A stretch of 52,093 bases of DNA from NCBI GenBank assembly GCA_900541415.1, contig UQJP01000026.1, positions 1 through 52,093 of the forward strand, read 5' to 3'. A model generated the notes under the pieces. That model saw only the letters and a list, made by a program, of their open reading frames with translations, did not search any database and was not told the DNA's origin. This document shows positions 24,933 to 32,844 of the stretch, one piece after another. Each line of letters starts with the position of its first letter. Position 1 is the stretch's first letter. This DNA is from an uncultured Odoribacter sp. (GTDB lineage: Bacteria; Bacteroidota; Bacteroidia; Bacteroidales; Marinifilaceae). Both the position numbers and the translations under genes were made by a program.

Positions 24933-25531
24933 ATCATACACGGCAACAGATCATAGAAACGGCATTCCTGCTTTTCTTGAAAAAAGGGTTTAAAGCTGTT
25001 AGGTTGAGTGATATAGAGCGTGCAGCGAAGATCACCAGGGGGACGTTCTATTATCATTTTACCAATAAAGAGGAAGTTTTGAAAGAGGGGGTATATGCTT
25101 ATTATGCCTTGTTGAATACCAAACGAACGGAGGAATTCGGACGGATCAGCTCCCTGAAAGAATATGTGAATCTTACTATCCGGAAACTGACAGGTGTCCA
25201 TAACTATACTGCTAAGACGTTTAACAGTGAAATTCCGGAAATTCTTTGTTTGTCGCTGATGGTCGAGGTTATAGCCCTGTTCCCGGAATTTAAAAAGGTG
25301 GTATTGGCTTCTAAAATGTTGCGGTTATCGAAACTGGAACAGTTAATTTTAAATGCTAAAAGGGCAGGAGAGATCAGAAATGATGTAGAAACGTCGATTT
25401 TGGCAAAGAATTTGTTAAATATTGGGGTGGGGATGATCAATTATCTGGTTATGCACCAGGATGTGTCTTACGCCTTATCGTCGATACGTTCGCAATATGA
25501 GCAGCTTTACAGGCTGGCTGCTGGAAAATAA
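24929..25531 (+). CDS. TetR/AcrR-family transcriptional regulator (second of a pair)
   Basis: The 200-residue protein has the TetR head FLLFLKKGFKAVRLSDIERAAKITRGTFYYHFTNKEEVL (about residues 11-48). Its C-terminal domain is similar in layout to its neighbour's (ILNAKRAGEIRNDVETSILAKNLLNIGVGMINYLV against the first protein's ILKAKQQGEINVTLDTSVLARNLMSVSTSMLNIEL). The two are therefore a tandem duplication and could form heterodimers. The start codon overlaps the stop of the first gene. It is followed after about 20 bases by the second operator copy and then the tolC gene. Confidence 0.88.
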   Translation: MNHTRQQIIETAFLLFLKKGFKAVRLSDIERAAKITRGTFYYHFTNKEEVLKEGVYAYYALLNTKRTEEFGRISSLKEYVNLTIRKLTGVHNYTAKTFNSEIPEILCLSLMVEVIALFPEFKKVVLASKMLRLSKLEQLILNAKRAGEIRNDVETSILAKNLLNIGVGMINYLVMHQDVSYALSSIRSQYEQLYRLAAGK

Positions 25532-25549
25532 ATTTTTTTATAATCGGAC

Positions 25550-25563
25550 ATACCGAAAAGTAT
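25550..25563. promoter_or_regulatory. Putative TetR operator, copy 2
   Basis: This is the same ATAC-CGAAAA-GTAT dyad as at 24312-24325, here 60 bases upstream of the tolC start. It suggests an internal regulated promoter for the export genes. Confidence 0.6.
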
Positions 25564-25622
25564 AAAAGAAAATACGTAGTAATTAAAGGTTAGCCTTATG
25601 AAATAATATAACTGAATGAAAT

Positions 25623-27056
25623 ATGAAAAAGTTGTTTAGCGTTATTTTGTTATTGGGATGTGTGAGATTGGTTTGTGCGCAGGGGACGATGAGCCTGGAG
25701 GATTGCCGCCGTCTTGCCATTGAAAATAATAAGAAATTGAAAATGGCTGAGGAGCAGATAGGTGCAGCGAAGGCGAAAAAGGCAGAGGCATTTACCAAAT
25801 ATTTGCCGGGTATCGATGCTATGGGAACTTATATGCGGAATCAGAAGGAAATCAATTTGCTGGCGGAAGATGCCCATTTACCTGTGGGAACGATAGGTAC
25901 TGACGGCAAATGGACTTTGCGTCCCGACCAGATGATGACCGGAGCCGACGGAAATCCGGTGATTGTAAATGGATCGCCTGTTCCCAAAGATTATGCTTTG
26001 TTGCCAAAAGACGCTATGACGGTAGACGACCGGAATACAGCCCTTTTACAGGTGGGGTTGACCCAGCCTATTTATATGGGAGGGAAAATCCGGGCGTATA
26101 ATCAATTGGCCGGTTTGTCACAAAAATTGGCTGAGAGCGGACACCAGCAGGAGTTGCAGAATGTGATACAGGAAACCGATGAGGCCTATTGGCAGATTGT
26201 TTCGCTGGTATACCGCCGGAAACTGGCTGAAAAATATGTGGAAACATTGCAGAAGTTTGCGCATGATATAGAAGTGATGTATAATACGGGAGTCGCAACA
26301 AAAGCCGATATGCTATCGGTGAGAGTGAAATTGAACCAGGCCGAGATGACCTTGACCCGGGTGGACGACGGTTTGAGCCTTTCCCGCATGTCCTTGAATC
26401 AGATTTGTGGTTTGCCTGTCGATACCGTGTTCGTTTTGAAAGAAGAAATAGCCGGTTTGACTGCGAGTGAAACTTTCCGGCCCCTGAATATAGAACAAAT
26501 ATATAATAATCGTCCGGAAGTCAGTAGTTTATCGTTAGCTACCGATATTTATAAGAAGAAGGAAAAGATCGCCCGTTCGGAATATCTGCCGACCGTTGCA
26601 TTCATGGCGAATTATTTTGCTATGACTCCTTCCTTTTTCGATGGAATCAGCACTAAATTCGATGGAATGTGGAGTGTGGGAATCGGTGTTAAAGCTCCTA
26701 TTTTTCATTGGGGAGCTTCACGCAAAAGTGTGAGGAGCGCCCGGGCTGAAACGAATTTGATGAATTATAAATTGCAGGAAGCAAAAGAGAAAATAGAATT
26801 GCAGGTTAGTCAGGCACAGTTTAAAGTGAAGGAAGCCGGGAAGAAACTGGACATGGCGCAGAAGAATCAGGAAAAAGCGGATGAAAATTTGAAGTATGCC
26901 AATTTGGGGTTTCAGGAAGGAACGATTCCGGTGTCGAATGTTCTGGAAGCCCAAACAGCCTGGCTTTCTGCACAGGCGGAGCTGATCGATTCGCAGATAG
27001 AAGTGAAACTGTGCGATGTATATTTGCAGAAAGCTTACGGAACTTTAGGAAAATAA
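25623..27056 (+). CDS. TolC-family outer-membrane efflux protein
   Basis: The 477-residue product has a signal peptide (ending VCAQG) and two outer-membrane-factor repeats: MSLEDCRRLAIENNKKLKMAEEQIGAAKAKKAEAFTKYLPG near the start, and RSEYLPTVAFMANY with GIGVKAPIFHWGASRKSVRSA in the second half. Long alpha-helical segments end in NLGFQEGTIPVSNVLEAQTAWLSAQAELIDSQI. It should form the trimeric outer-membrane channel for the HlyD adaptor and ABC-2 permeases encoded directly downstream. An insertion of about 50 residues after the first helix (VIVNGSPVPKDYALLPKDAMTVDDRNTA) is shared in style with the other TolC homologue at 36066-37481. Confidence 0.9.
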   Translation: MKKLFSVILLLGCVRLVCAQGTMSLEDCRRLAIENNKKLKMAEEQIGAAKAKKAEAFTKYLPGIDAMGTYMRNQKEINLLAEDAHLPVGTIGTDGKWTLRPDQMMTGADGNPVIVNGSPVPKDYALLPKDAMTVDDRNTALLQVGLTQPIYMGGKIRAYNQLAGLSQKLAESGHQQELQNVIQETDEAYWQIVSLVYRRKLAEKYVETLQKFAHDIEVMYNTGVATKADMLSVRVKLNQAEMTLTRVDDGLSLSRMSLNQICGLPVDTVFVLKEEIAGLTASETFRPLNIEQIYNNRPEVSSLSLATDIYKKKEKIARSEYLPTVAFMANYFAMTPSFFDGISTKFDGMWSVGIGVKAPIFHWGASRKSVRSARAETNLMNYKLQEAKEKIELQVSQAQFKVKEAGKKLDMAQKNQEKADENLKYANLGFQEGTIPVSNVLEAQTAWLSAQAELIDSQIEVKLCDVYLQKAYGTLGK

Positions 27057-27109
27057 GGTATGTCCGGTTTGTAAATTCCTATTCGTGAAAATATTAAAAC
27101 AATATAACA

Positions 27110-28102
27110 ATGGAAAAAGTTAATGGAAAATTGGTGACGTTTATCGGCATCGTCATTCTGGTGGTTATCATTGCGGTTTTTGGTTTTGTTTTTTGGCAGC
27201 CCAAAGCGGAATTCATTCAGGGGGAAGCGGAAGCGACGGAGGTGCGTATTTCGGGTAAAGTTCCCGGACGTATCGAGGAGTTTCGGGTTAATGAGGGGGA
27301 TAAGGTGTATAAAGGCGATACCGTGGCTATACTCGACAGTCCCGAAGTGATGGCCAAATATAGTCAGGCGGAAGCAGCCCAGGCTGCCGCTCAGGCGTTG
27401 AACGAGAAAGCGGAAAAGGGATCGCGTTCTGAGCAGATCGTGATGGCTTATCAGACCTGGCAGAAGGCCAAAGCTGCGGCGGAAGTGGCGAAAAGCACTT
27501 ACGGACGGGTGAAGACCTTGTATGAAAACGAAGTTGTTCCGGCTCAAAAGAAAGATGAAGCCGAAGCTAATTATAAAGCGATGCTGGCTACCGAACAGGC
27601 AGCTAAGGCACAATATGAAATGGCGCGTAACGGGGCCGAGAAAGAGGATAAAATGGCTGCCGAGGCTCAGTTAAACCGTGCAAAGGGGGCTGTGGCAGAG
27701 GTGGAAGCTTATGTTAAAGAAACTTATTTGATTTCCCCTATCGACGGGGAAATTTCGGAAAGATATCCGAAGGTGGGAGAATTGGTGGGAACGGGATCTC
27801 CGGTTATGGATGTACTCGACCTTTCGGATATGCGGGTGATTTTCAATGTGCGGGAGGATCAGTTGAATGATTTGAAAATGGGAGAAACTTTCACGGCTTT
27901 TGTTCCGGCTTTGGATAACCGGGAAATAGAGTTGAAGGTTACTTATATGAAGGATTTGGGAAGTTATGCTGCCTGGAGAGCTACTAAGACCACAGGACAA
28001 TATGACATCAAAACTTTTCAGGTTAAAGCGGTTCCTACTCAAAAAATAGATGGATTACGTCCGGGGATGAGTGTATTGAAGAAGCTGGAGAATAAGAAAT
28101 AA
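27110..28102 (+). CDS. HlyD/EmrA-like periplasmic adaptor
   Basis: The 330-residue protein has one N-terminal membrane helix (LVTFIGIVILVVIIAVFGFVFW), a split biotinyl-lipoyl domain (VRISGKVPGRIEEFRVNEGDKVYKGDTVAILDSPEV and TYLISPIDGEISERYPKVGELVGTGSPVMDVLDL), a long Ala-rich coiled-coil hairpin (about residues 85-200) and a C-terminal beta barrel. It bridges an inner-membrane transporter to TolC. It is 53 bases after tolC and 42 bases before the first permease, so one operon is likely. The membrane-helix anchor separates it from the lipoprotein adaptor at 31660. Confidence 0.9.
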   Translation: MEKVNGKLVTFIGIVILVVIIAVFGFVFWQPKAEFIQGEAEATEVRISGKVPGRIEEFRVNEGDKVYKGDTVAILDSPEVMAKYSQAEAAQAAAQALNEKAEKGSRSEQIVMAYQTWQKAKAAAEVAKSTYGRVKTLYENEVVPAQKKDEAEANYKAMLATEQAAKAQYEMARNGAEKEDKMAAEAQLNRAKGAVAEVEAYVKETYLISPIDGEISERYPKVGELVGTGSPVMDVLDLSDMRVIFNVREDQLNDLKMGETFTAFVPALDNREIELKVTYMKDLGSYAAWRATKTTGQYDIKTFQVKAVPTQKIDGLRPGMSVLKKLENKK

Positions 28103-28144
28103 TCCATTCGGTGGCCTGTTGTTTGGATATTTTAAAACAGAAAA

Positions 28145-29323
28145 ATGACCTTAAAAGAGAATATAAAAGCTTTGTTTACCTTGATGAACCGTGAGATCCG
28201 TCGGCTTGCCTCCCGCCGTATCTATTGGTTTACCATGATCCTTGCCCCGGCATTTTGCTTTTTCTTTTTTGCAGATTTGCTGAAACAGGGATTACCGACA
28301 AAGTTGCCTGTGGCGGTGGTGGACGAGGATAATACGGCGATGTCCCGGCAGTTAGCACGTTCACTCGATGCTTTTGCCCAGACCGGAGTGGTGATGCGTA
28401 CCGGCGATTTTTCCGAAGCGCGGAAAGCTATGCAAAAAAGTGAGATATATGGTATATTTCATATTCCTGACGGTTTTCGGCGCGAAGTTTCTACGGGAAA
28501 GCAGCCCGTGATTTCATTTTATACCAATGACACTTATATTTTACCCGGTTCGTTGGTGTATAAAGATATGCGTTTGCAGTCTGCTCTGGCAAATGGTGCT
28601 GTACAGCGTACCCTTCTACTGGCAAAGGGAGAAGGAGGCCCACAATTACAAGCCAAGTTGATGCCTGTGACCGTGGATACCAACCCTTTGAATAATCCCT
28701 GGATTAGTTATGCCATATACCTTGCCAGTATACTGATGCCTGCTTTTGTATGTATGTTCGCTATGTTTACAACGGCATTCAGTATTAGCGAAGAGATCAA
28801 GGACGGAACGTCGCGTGACTGGATTCGCATGGGGAATGGCTCGGTGGTACTCTCCCTGATGGGGAAAATATTACCGCAGACTTTTATTTTCATTGTAACG
28901 GGAACGCTGTATTTGTCGGTTTTGTACGGTTACCTGCATTTCCCTTTGAATAGTGGTTTTTTCCCCATGTTCCTGGCTATGGTGTTGCTGGTGCTGGCTT
29001 CTCAGGCATTCGCTATATTTATCACCGGATTGGTACGGCGTAACCGGATTGCTTTAAGCGTATGCGGTTTGTGGGGGGTATTGTCGTTTTCCATCAGTGG
29101 GTTTACTTATCCCGTGCCTTCTATGCCTCAGCTGGCACAGATCGCCTCTAATTTATTCCCGGTGCGCCACTATTATTTGCTGTATGTAGATCAGGCGTTG
29201 AATGGAATTGATATGATCTATTCCTGGCAGCCTTATATGGCTTTGACATTGTTTGTGCTTTTACCGATTTTGGTTTTGCCGAAATTGAAACTGGATTTAT
29301 TGAAACATTGCTATTTGCCTTGA
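28145..29323 (+). CDS. ABC-2 type permease, first of a pair
   Basis: The 392-residue product has the YhhJ/YbhR layout: one N-terminal helix (IYWFTMILAPAFCFFFFADLL), a large periplasmic loop starting LPVAVVDEDNTAMSRQLARSLDA, then five C-terminal helices (ISYAIYLASILMPAFVCMFAMFTTAFSISEEIKDGTSRDWI ... ISGFTYPVPSMPQLAQIASNLFPVRHYYLLY). The family normally works with a separate ATPase to export drugs or lipophilic compounds. No ATP-binding gene is present between 24300 and 30561. The partner could be encoded elsewhere, or this subgroup may work otherwise. Confidence 0.87.
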   Translation: MTLKENIKALFTLMNREIRRLASRRIYWFTMILAPAFCFFFFADLLKQGLPTKLPVAVVDEDNTAMSRQLARSLDAFAQTGVVMRTGDFSEARKAMQKSEIYGIFHIPDGFRREVSTGKQPVISFYTNDTYILPGSLVYKDMRLQSALANGAVQRTLLLAKGEGGPQLQAKLMPVTVDTNPLNNPWISYAIYLASILMPAFVCMFAMFTTAFSISEEIKDGTSRDWIRMGNGSVVLSLMGKILPQTFIFIVTGTLYLSVLYGYLHFPLNSGFFPMFLAMVLLVLASQAFAIFITGLVRRNRIALSVCGLWGVLSFSISGFTYPVPSMPQLAQIASNLFPVRHYYLLYVDQALNGIDMIYSWQPYMALTLFVLLPILVLPKLKLDLLKHCYLP

Positions 29324-29373
29324 CAGAATAGGTTTTCCCCCGTAGTAATAAAATAATAACGCCACACTGTGGC

Positions 29374-30561
29374 ATGAGTCAGATGAAAAGAATTTACGAT
29401 ATATATTATGTTTTCCGGCGAGAATTCTACACCGTGTTCCGCGATCATGCCGTGATCGTTTTCTTTATCTTGCTTACGTTGGCTTATCCGTTGGTATACA
29501 CTTACATATATAGTGATGAAGTGGTTCGCGATGTTCCGGTGGCTGTGGTCGATCATTCCAATTCTTCCCTGAGCCGGGAGTTTATTCGGGATTGGGGAGC
29601 TTCGCCCAATGTGCGCATTGTGGCACATTGCAGCGATCTGGAACAGGCAAAAATTCTCATGCATGAGAAAAAGATATATGGGATTTTAGAAGTCCCTTCG
29701 GATTTCAGTAAATCGGTTGCCCGGGGCGACCAGGCACATGTGGCCCTGTTTTGTGATATGGGCGCTTTGTTAAATTATAAAGCTCTTTTACAGGCGGCCA
29801 GCGATGTCGCTATTGGTATGAGCCGGGAAATACAGGTTGAGGGGTTGCCTTATGCTTCGCGTATTCAGCAGGAGATCACCACTTCCCCGGTGGAGATTGC
29901 CGAAGTGAAGATGTTCAATCCGCAAAGTGGTTTTGCTTCTTTTATTATTCCGGCTGTATTGGTTTTGGTTATCCAGCAATCTTTGTTGCTGGGAGTGGGA
30001 ACTATTGCCGGGACTGCCCGTGACCGTAGCCGGAAAAAATGGATGATCCCGGATAACCGCCATTACCGCCGGGCATGGTGTATTGTGCTGGGAAAAGCAT
30101 TGCTGTATATCCCGATTTATTTTGTCATGGGTTATTGGGTGTTCTTTATCGTGCCCCGTATTTTTGGACTGACACAAATAGGAAACCGGGGCGACCTAAT
30201 GTTGTTTTTGTTCCCTTTCCTTTTAGCTTGTGCTTTTTTAGCGATCTTTGCCTCTTTTTTGAGCAAGGAGCGGGAGCAGCCGTTTTTACTGTTTGTTTTC
30301 ACTTCTGTGCCCCTGATGTTCATTTCAGGAATATCCTGGCCGAGGGAAGGAATCCCTTCTTATTGGATCACTTTGTCTAAAATATTCCCTTCCACTCATG
30401 GAATAGATGGTTTTGTCAAAATAAACAATATGGGAGCCCGTTTGGCTGATGTAAATGCCGAGTTTATCAGTTTATGGATATTGGCAGCTGTTTATTTTGT
30501 ATTGGCTTGTGCGCTTTATTACCGGGAAATCCGGAAAGTGAAGGCTGGAAAGGTCGGTTGA
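29374..30561 (+). CDS. ABC-2 type permease, second of a pair
   Basis: The 395-residue homologue of the preceding gene has the same layout: an N-terminal helix (HAVIVFFILLTLAYPLVYTYIY), a periplasmic loop (VPVAVVDHSNSSLSREFIRDW) and a C-terminal membrane domain (FASFIIPAVLVLVIQQSLLLGVGTIAGTARDRSRKKW ... FISGISWPREGIPSYWITLSKIFPSTHGIDGF). The two permeases probably form a heterodimer. The start may be the Met at 29374 or the one at 29383. Its stop is followed by a hairpin shared with the convergent recombinase gene. Confidence 0.87.
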   Translation: MSQMKRIYDIYYVFRREFYTVFRDHAVIVFFILLTLAYPLVYTYIYSDEVVRDVPVAVVDHSNSSLSREFIRDWGASPNVRIVAHCSDLEQAKILMHEKKIYGILEVPSDFSKSVARGDQAHVALFCDMGALLNYKALLQAASDVAIGMSREIQVEGLPYASRIQQEITTSPVEIAEVKMFNPQSGFASFIIPAVLVLVIQQSLLLGVGTIAGTARDRSRKKWMIPDNRHYRRAWCIVLGKALLYIPIYFVMGYWVFFIVPRIFGLTQIGNRGDLMLFLFPFLLACAFLAIFASFLSKEREQPFLLFVFTSVPLMFISGISWPREGIPSYWITLSKIFPSTHGIDGFVKINNMGARLADVNAEFISLWILAAVYFVLACALYYREIRKVKAGKVG

Positions 30562-30641
30562 ATGCTATATATGCGCAAAATATCCTGGCTGTTGTGAAAA
30601 TGTTTATGGGAGAGTAAGGAAACAGGATTTTCATTAAAAAG

Positions 30642-30692
30642 GCGGCACATGTTCCGGATCTTTCGGGTTAAAAGAGGAGCATGTGCCGCTTT
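30642..30692. terminator. Bidirectional stem-loop between permease and recombinase genes
   Basis: Arms GCGGCACATG (30642-30651) and CATGTGCCGC (30680-30689) are perfect, flanked by A and T runs, with a 28-base loop. It probably ends both convergent messages. Confidence 0.6.
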
Positions 30693-30724
30693 GATGTAAT
30701 AAATGTTGTTGGGAAATTTCCTTT

Positions 30725-31402
30725 TTAGTTCTCCGAAGGATTGATTTCCTGAATCTTTTTCGGTTTTTTTACCAGTGAACGCAGATAAAATAATCTGACC
30801 GTTTCCGGCGAAACTTTATAGCGCATGGCTATTTTTTGGAAAGAGAAACCTTCCATACGCAGAGCTTTGATCTCTTGTTCGTGTTCATATAATTTCCCCG
30901 CTCGGATGCTACCTTTGGGGCGTCCTAATTTGACCCCTTGGGCCCGGCGGCGGGCTAATGCTTCACGTGTTCTTTGGGAAATCAAAGTCCTTTCAATCTC
31001 GGCACAAAGACCGAATGCAAAGGCTAATACCTGGCTATTGATAGACGAGTCGAATTTATACCCCTCTTTGATACTATGAATGGTAATGCCTTTTTCAATA
31101 GATTGATGGATGATGTTCATAATGTTCATCATCTTACGGCTTAGTCTGGATACTTCAGTAATGATCAGTACATCGCCTTGCTGTAATTTTTTCAACAAGG
31201 CGCCTAATTCACGTTCGCTTTCCTTTTTGGTTCCGCTCACTGTTTCTGTGCACCACATAGTGATCTGCAAATCCTGCTTGCGGCAGAAGTTGATCACCTC
31301 ACTTTTTTGGTTTAAAATAGTCTGCTTATCTGTACTTACCCGCAGATAAGCTGCTACTATCGGCGGCCTTTCTTTAAGGACCTGTTTGCGTTTTTCGGGC
31401 AT
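30725..31402 (-). CDS. Serine recombinase (resolvase/invertase, Mpi-like)
   Basis: The 225-residue protein has the small serine recombinase catalytic domain: AAYLRVSTDKQTILNQK with nucleophile Ser23, EVSRLSRKMMNIMNII, and GLCAEIERTLISQRTREALARRRAQGVKLGRPKGS (the E-helix and hinge). A C-terminal helix-turn-helix follows (FSFQKIAMRYKVSPETVRLFYL). This is the size and layout of the Bacteroides master invertase Mpi, which flips promoters of surface-structure genes, as well as of transposon resolvases. No transposase adjoins it, so an invertase role is more likely. It is divergent from the RND pump operon; its -7 box is at 31463-31470. Confidence 0.85.
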   Translation of the reverse strand: MPEKRKQVLKERPPIVAAYLRVSTDKQTILNQKSEVINFCRKQDLQITMWCTETVSGTKKESERELGALLKKLQQGDVLIITEVSRLSRKMMNIMNIIHQSIEKGITIHSIKEGYKFDSSINSQVLAFAFGLCAEIERTLISQRTREALARRRAQGVKLGRPKGSIRAGKLYEHEQEIKALRMEGFSFQKIAMRYKVSPETVRLFYLRSLVKKPKKIQEINPSEN

Positions 31403-31462
31403 ACTTGGAAATAATTCTATCGAACAGTATAAAACTGCGATTGCTTTTTCTAATTAAGTTTA

Positions 31463-31470
31463 CAAATATA
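31463..31470 (-). promoter_or_regulatory. Promoter -7 box of the recombinase gene
   Basis: The minus strand reads TATATTTG, a match to TAnnTTTG, about 60 bases before the start codon. The -33 box is not clear. Confidence 0.5.
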
Positions 31471-31659
31471 TTAAAAGTTAGGAGGTTGTTGGAAATTTTT
31501 GCGAAAAATGAAAAGTTAAATTCCTGGGTTTTCGGAAAACAGAACAGGCATATTTTCCCCGACTTCCCTTTTTCATTGAAATACCGCTTGTTTTTTGAAA
31601 CATATAATCCGTATCTATTGTATATATAAGACTTTGATCCAAAAAATAAAGGTACGATT

Positions 31660-32748
31660 ATGAAGAAAATACATACATTCTGGAAACAGTTTGTTATTTG
31701 TTTATGGATGTCGGGAATGTTGTTCCCATTGGTTTCTTGCCGGAAAACCACTCCTCCATTAGAAATTCCAAAGTTAGTAAAAACAGCCGTTGTCGGTGAA
31801 CAGGATGAAGAACTGTCTGTGACTTATCCGGGGAAAGTGGCTGCGGCCTCGAATGTGAAACTGGCATTTCGGGTGGCCGGACCGATCAAGACGATGAAAG
31901 TGAATTCGGGGCAATATGTGAAAAAGGGGCAGTTACTGGCGGAAATCGATCCGAGGGATTATTTAATCCAGTTTAATGCTACACAGGCAGAGTATAATCA
32001 GATCAAAGGGGAATCCGACCGGGTTATTGAGTTGTATCAGCGGGGAAGTGTTTCGGTGAACGAGTATGATAAAGCCGTTTCGGCGAAAAAAAGAGTGACT
32101 GCACTTTATCAGGCGCATCGTAATGCTTTGAAAGATACTCGTTTGCTTGCACCTTTCGATGGGTATATCCAGAATCGGTATTTTGAAGCTCCCGAAATTG
32201 TGAATCAGGGGACTCCCGTAGTTTCTATGATTGATAATGATTACTACGAAATTAATATCGATATTCCTTCTTCCGATTTTATCCGGCGGGAGGATTTTGT
32301 GGGGTATCAGGCCGTGGCGGATGTTTATCCCGATCAGGTTTTACCTTTGGAGTTGTTGGATATTACGCAGGGGGCGAACTACAATCAATTGTTTAATGTC
32401 CGTTTCCGGGTAAGGCGGGACTCGTTTCCCTGGTTGGCTTCCGGGATGAGTGTAAGTGTGACAATTCATTTCAAACCTTCTGCAGGAGAGTTGTCTACCA
32501 TTCCTATTTCTGCCCTTGTCCAGAAATCCGGAAAATCTTACGTATGGCTTTATAATTCACAGGATTCCCTGATCACCCTGACCCCGGTGGACGTGCAACA
32601 GATTCTGAAAGACGGTACGGCAATCGTCCGTTCCGAATTGAAACGGGGACAAACCATTATTGCGGCAGGGGTAAACGATTTGAAAGAAGGGGAAAAAGTC
32701 CGCTTGTTGCCTCCTGTTTCGCCTTCCAATGTGGGTGGACTTTTATAG
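31660..32748 (+). CDS. RND-pump periplasmic adaptor lipoprotein
   Basis: The 362-residue product has a lipobox ending at Cys27 (LFPLVSC). The membrane-fusion-protein modules are a lipoyl domain split into VKLAFRVAGPIKTMKVNSGQYVKKGQLLAEIDPRDY and ARLLAPFDGYIQ-like text (DTRLLAPFDGYIQNRY), a short coiled-coil hairpin, a beta barrel (VVSMIDNDYYEINIDIPSSDF) and a membrane-proximal domain (STIPISALVQKSGKSYVWLY). It links the RND permease (32845) to the TolC homologue (36066). It is the first gene of the operon, with about 260 bases of intergenic DNA before it. The substrate is unknown. Confidence 0.92.
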   Translation: MKKIHTFWKQFVICLWMSGMLFPLVSCRKTTPPLEIPKLVKTAVVGEQDEELSVTYPGKVAAASNVKLAFRVAGPIKTMKVNSGQYVKKGQLLAEIDPRDYLIQFNATQAEYNQIKGESDRVIELYQRGSVSVNEYDKAVSAKKRVTALYQAHRNALKDTRLLAPFDGYIQNRYFEAPEIVNQGTPVVSMIDNDYYEINIDIPSSDFIRREDFVGYQAVADVYPDQVLPLELLDITQGANYNQLFNVRFRVRRDSFPWLASGMSVSVTIHFKPSAGELSTIPISALVQKSGKSYVWLYNSQDSLITLTPVDVQQILKDGTAIVRSELKRGQTIIAAGVNDLKEGEKVRLLPPVSPSNVGGLL

Positions 32749-32844
32749 ACAATCCTGATTTTAGAATATGCCTCAAGGGGAATTACGCATATAGGCGGAC
32801 GAGGCAATGTGGCAATATGCCGGATGATATGTAAACTTTAAATT

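Noticed and set aside
31403..31659. Invertible promoter in the recombinase-RND intergenic region
   Set aside because: Only 8-base inverted repeats were found, too weak to call a switch.
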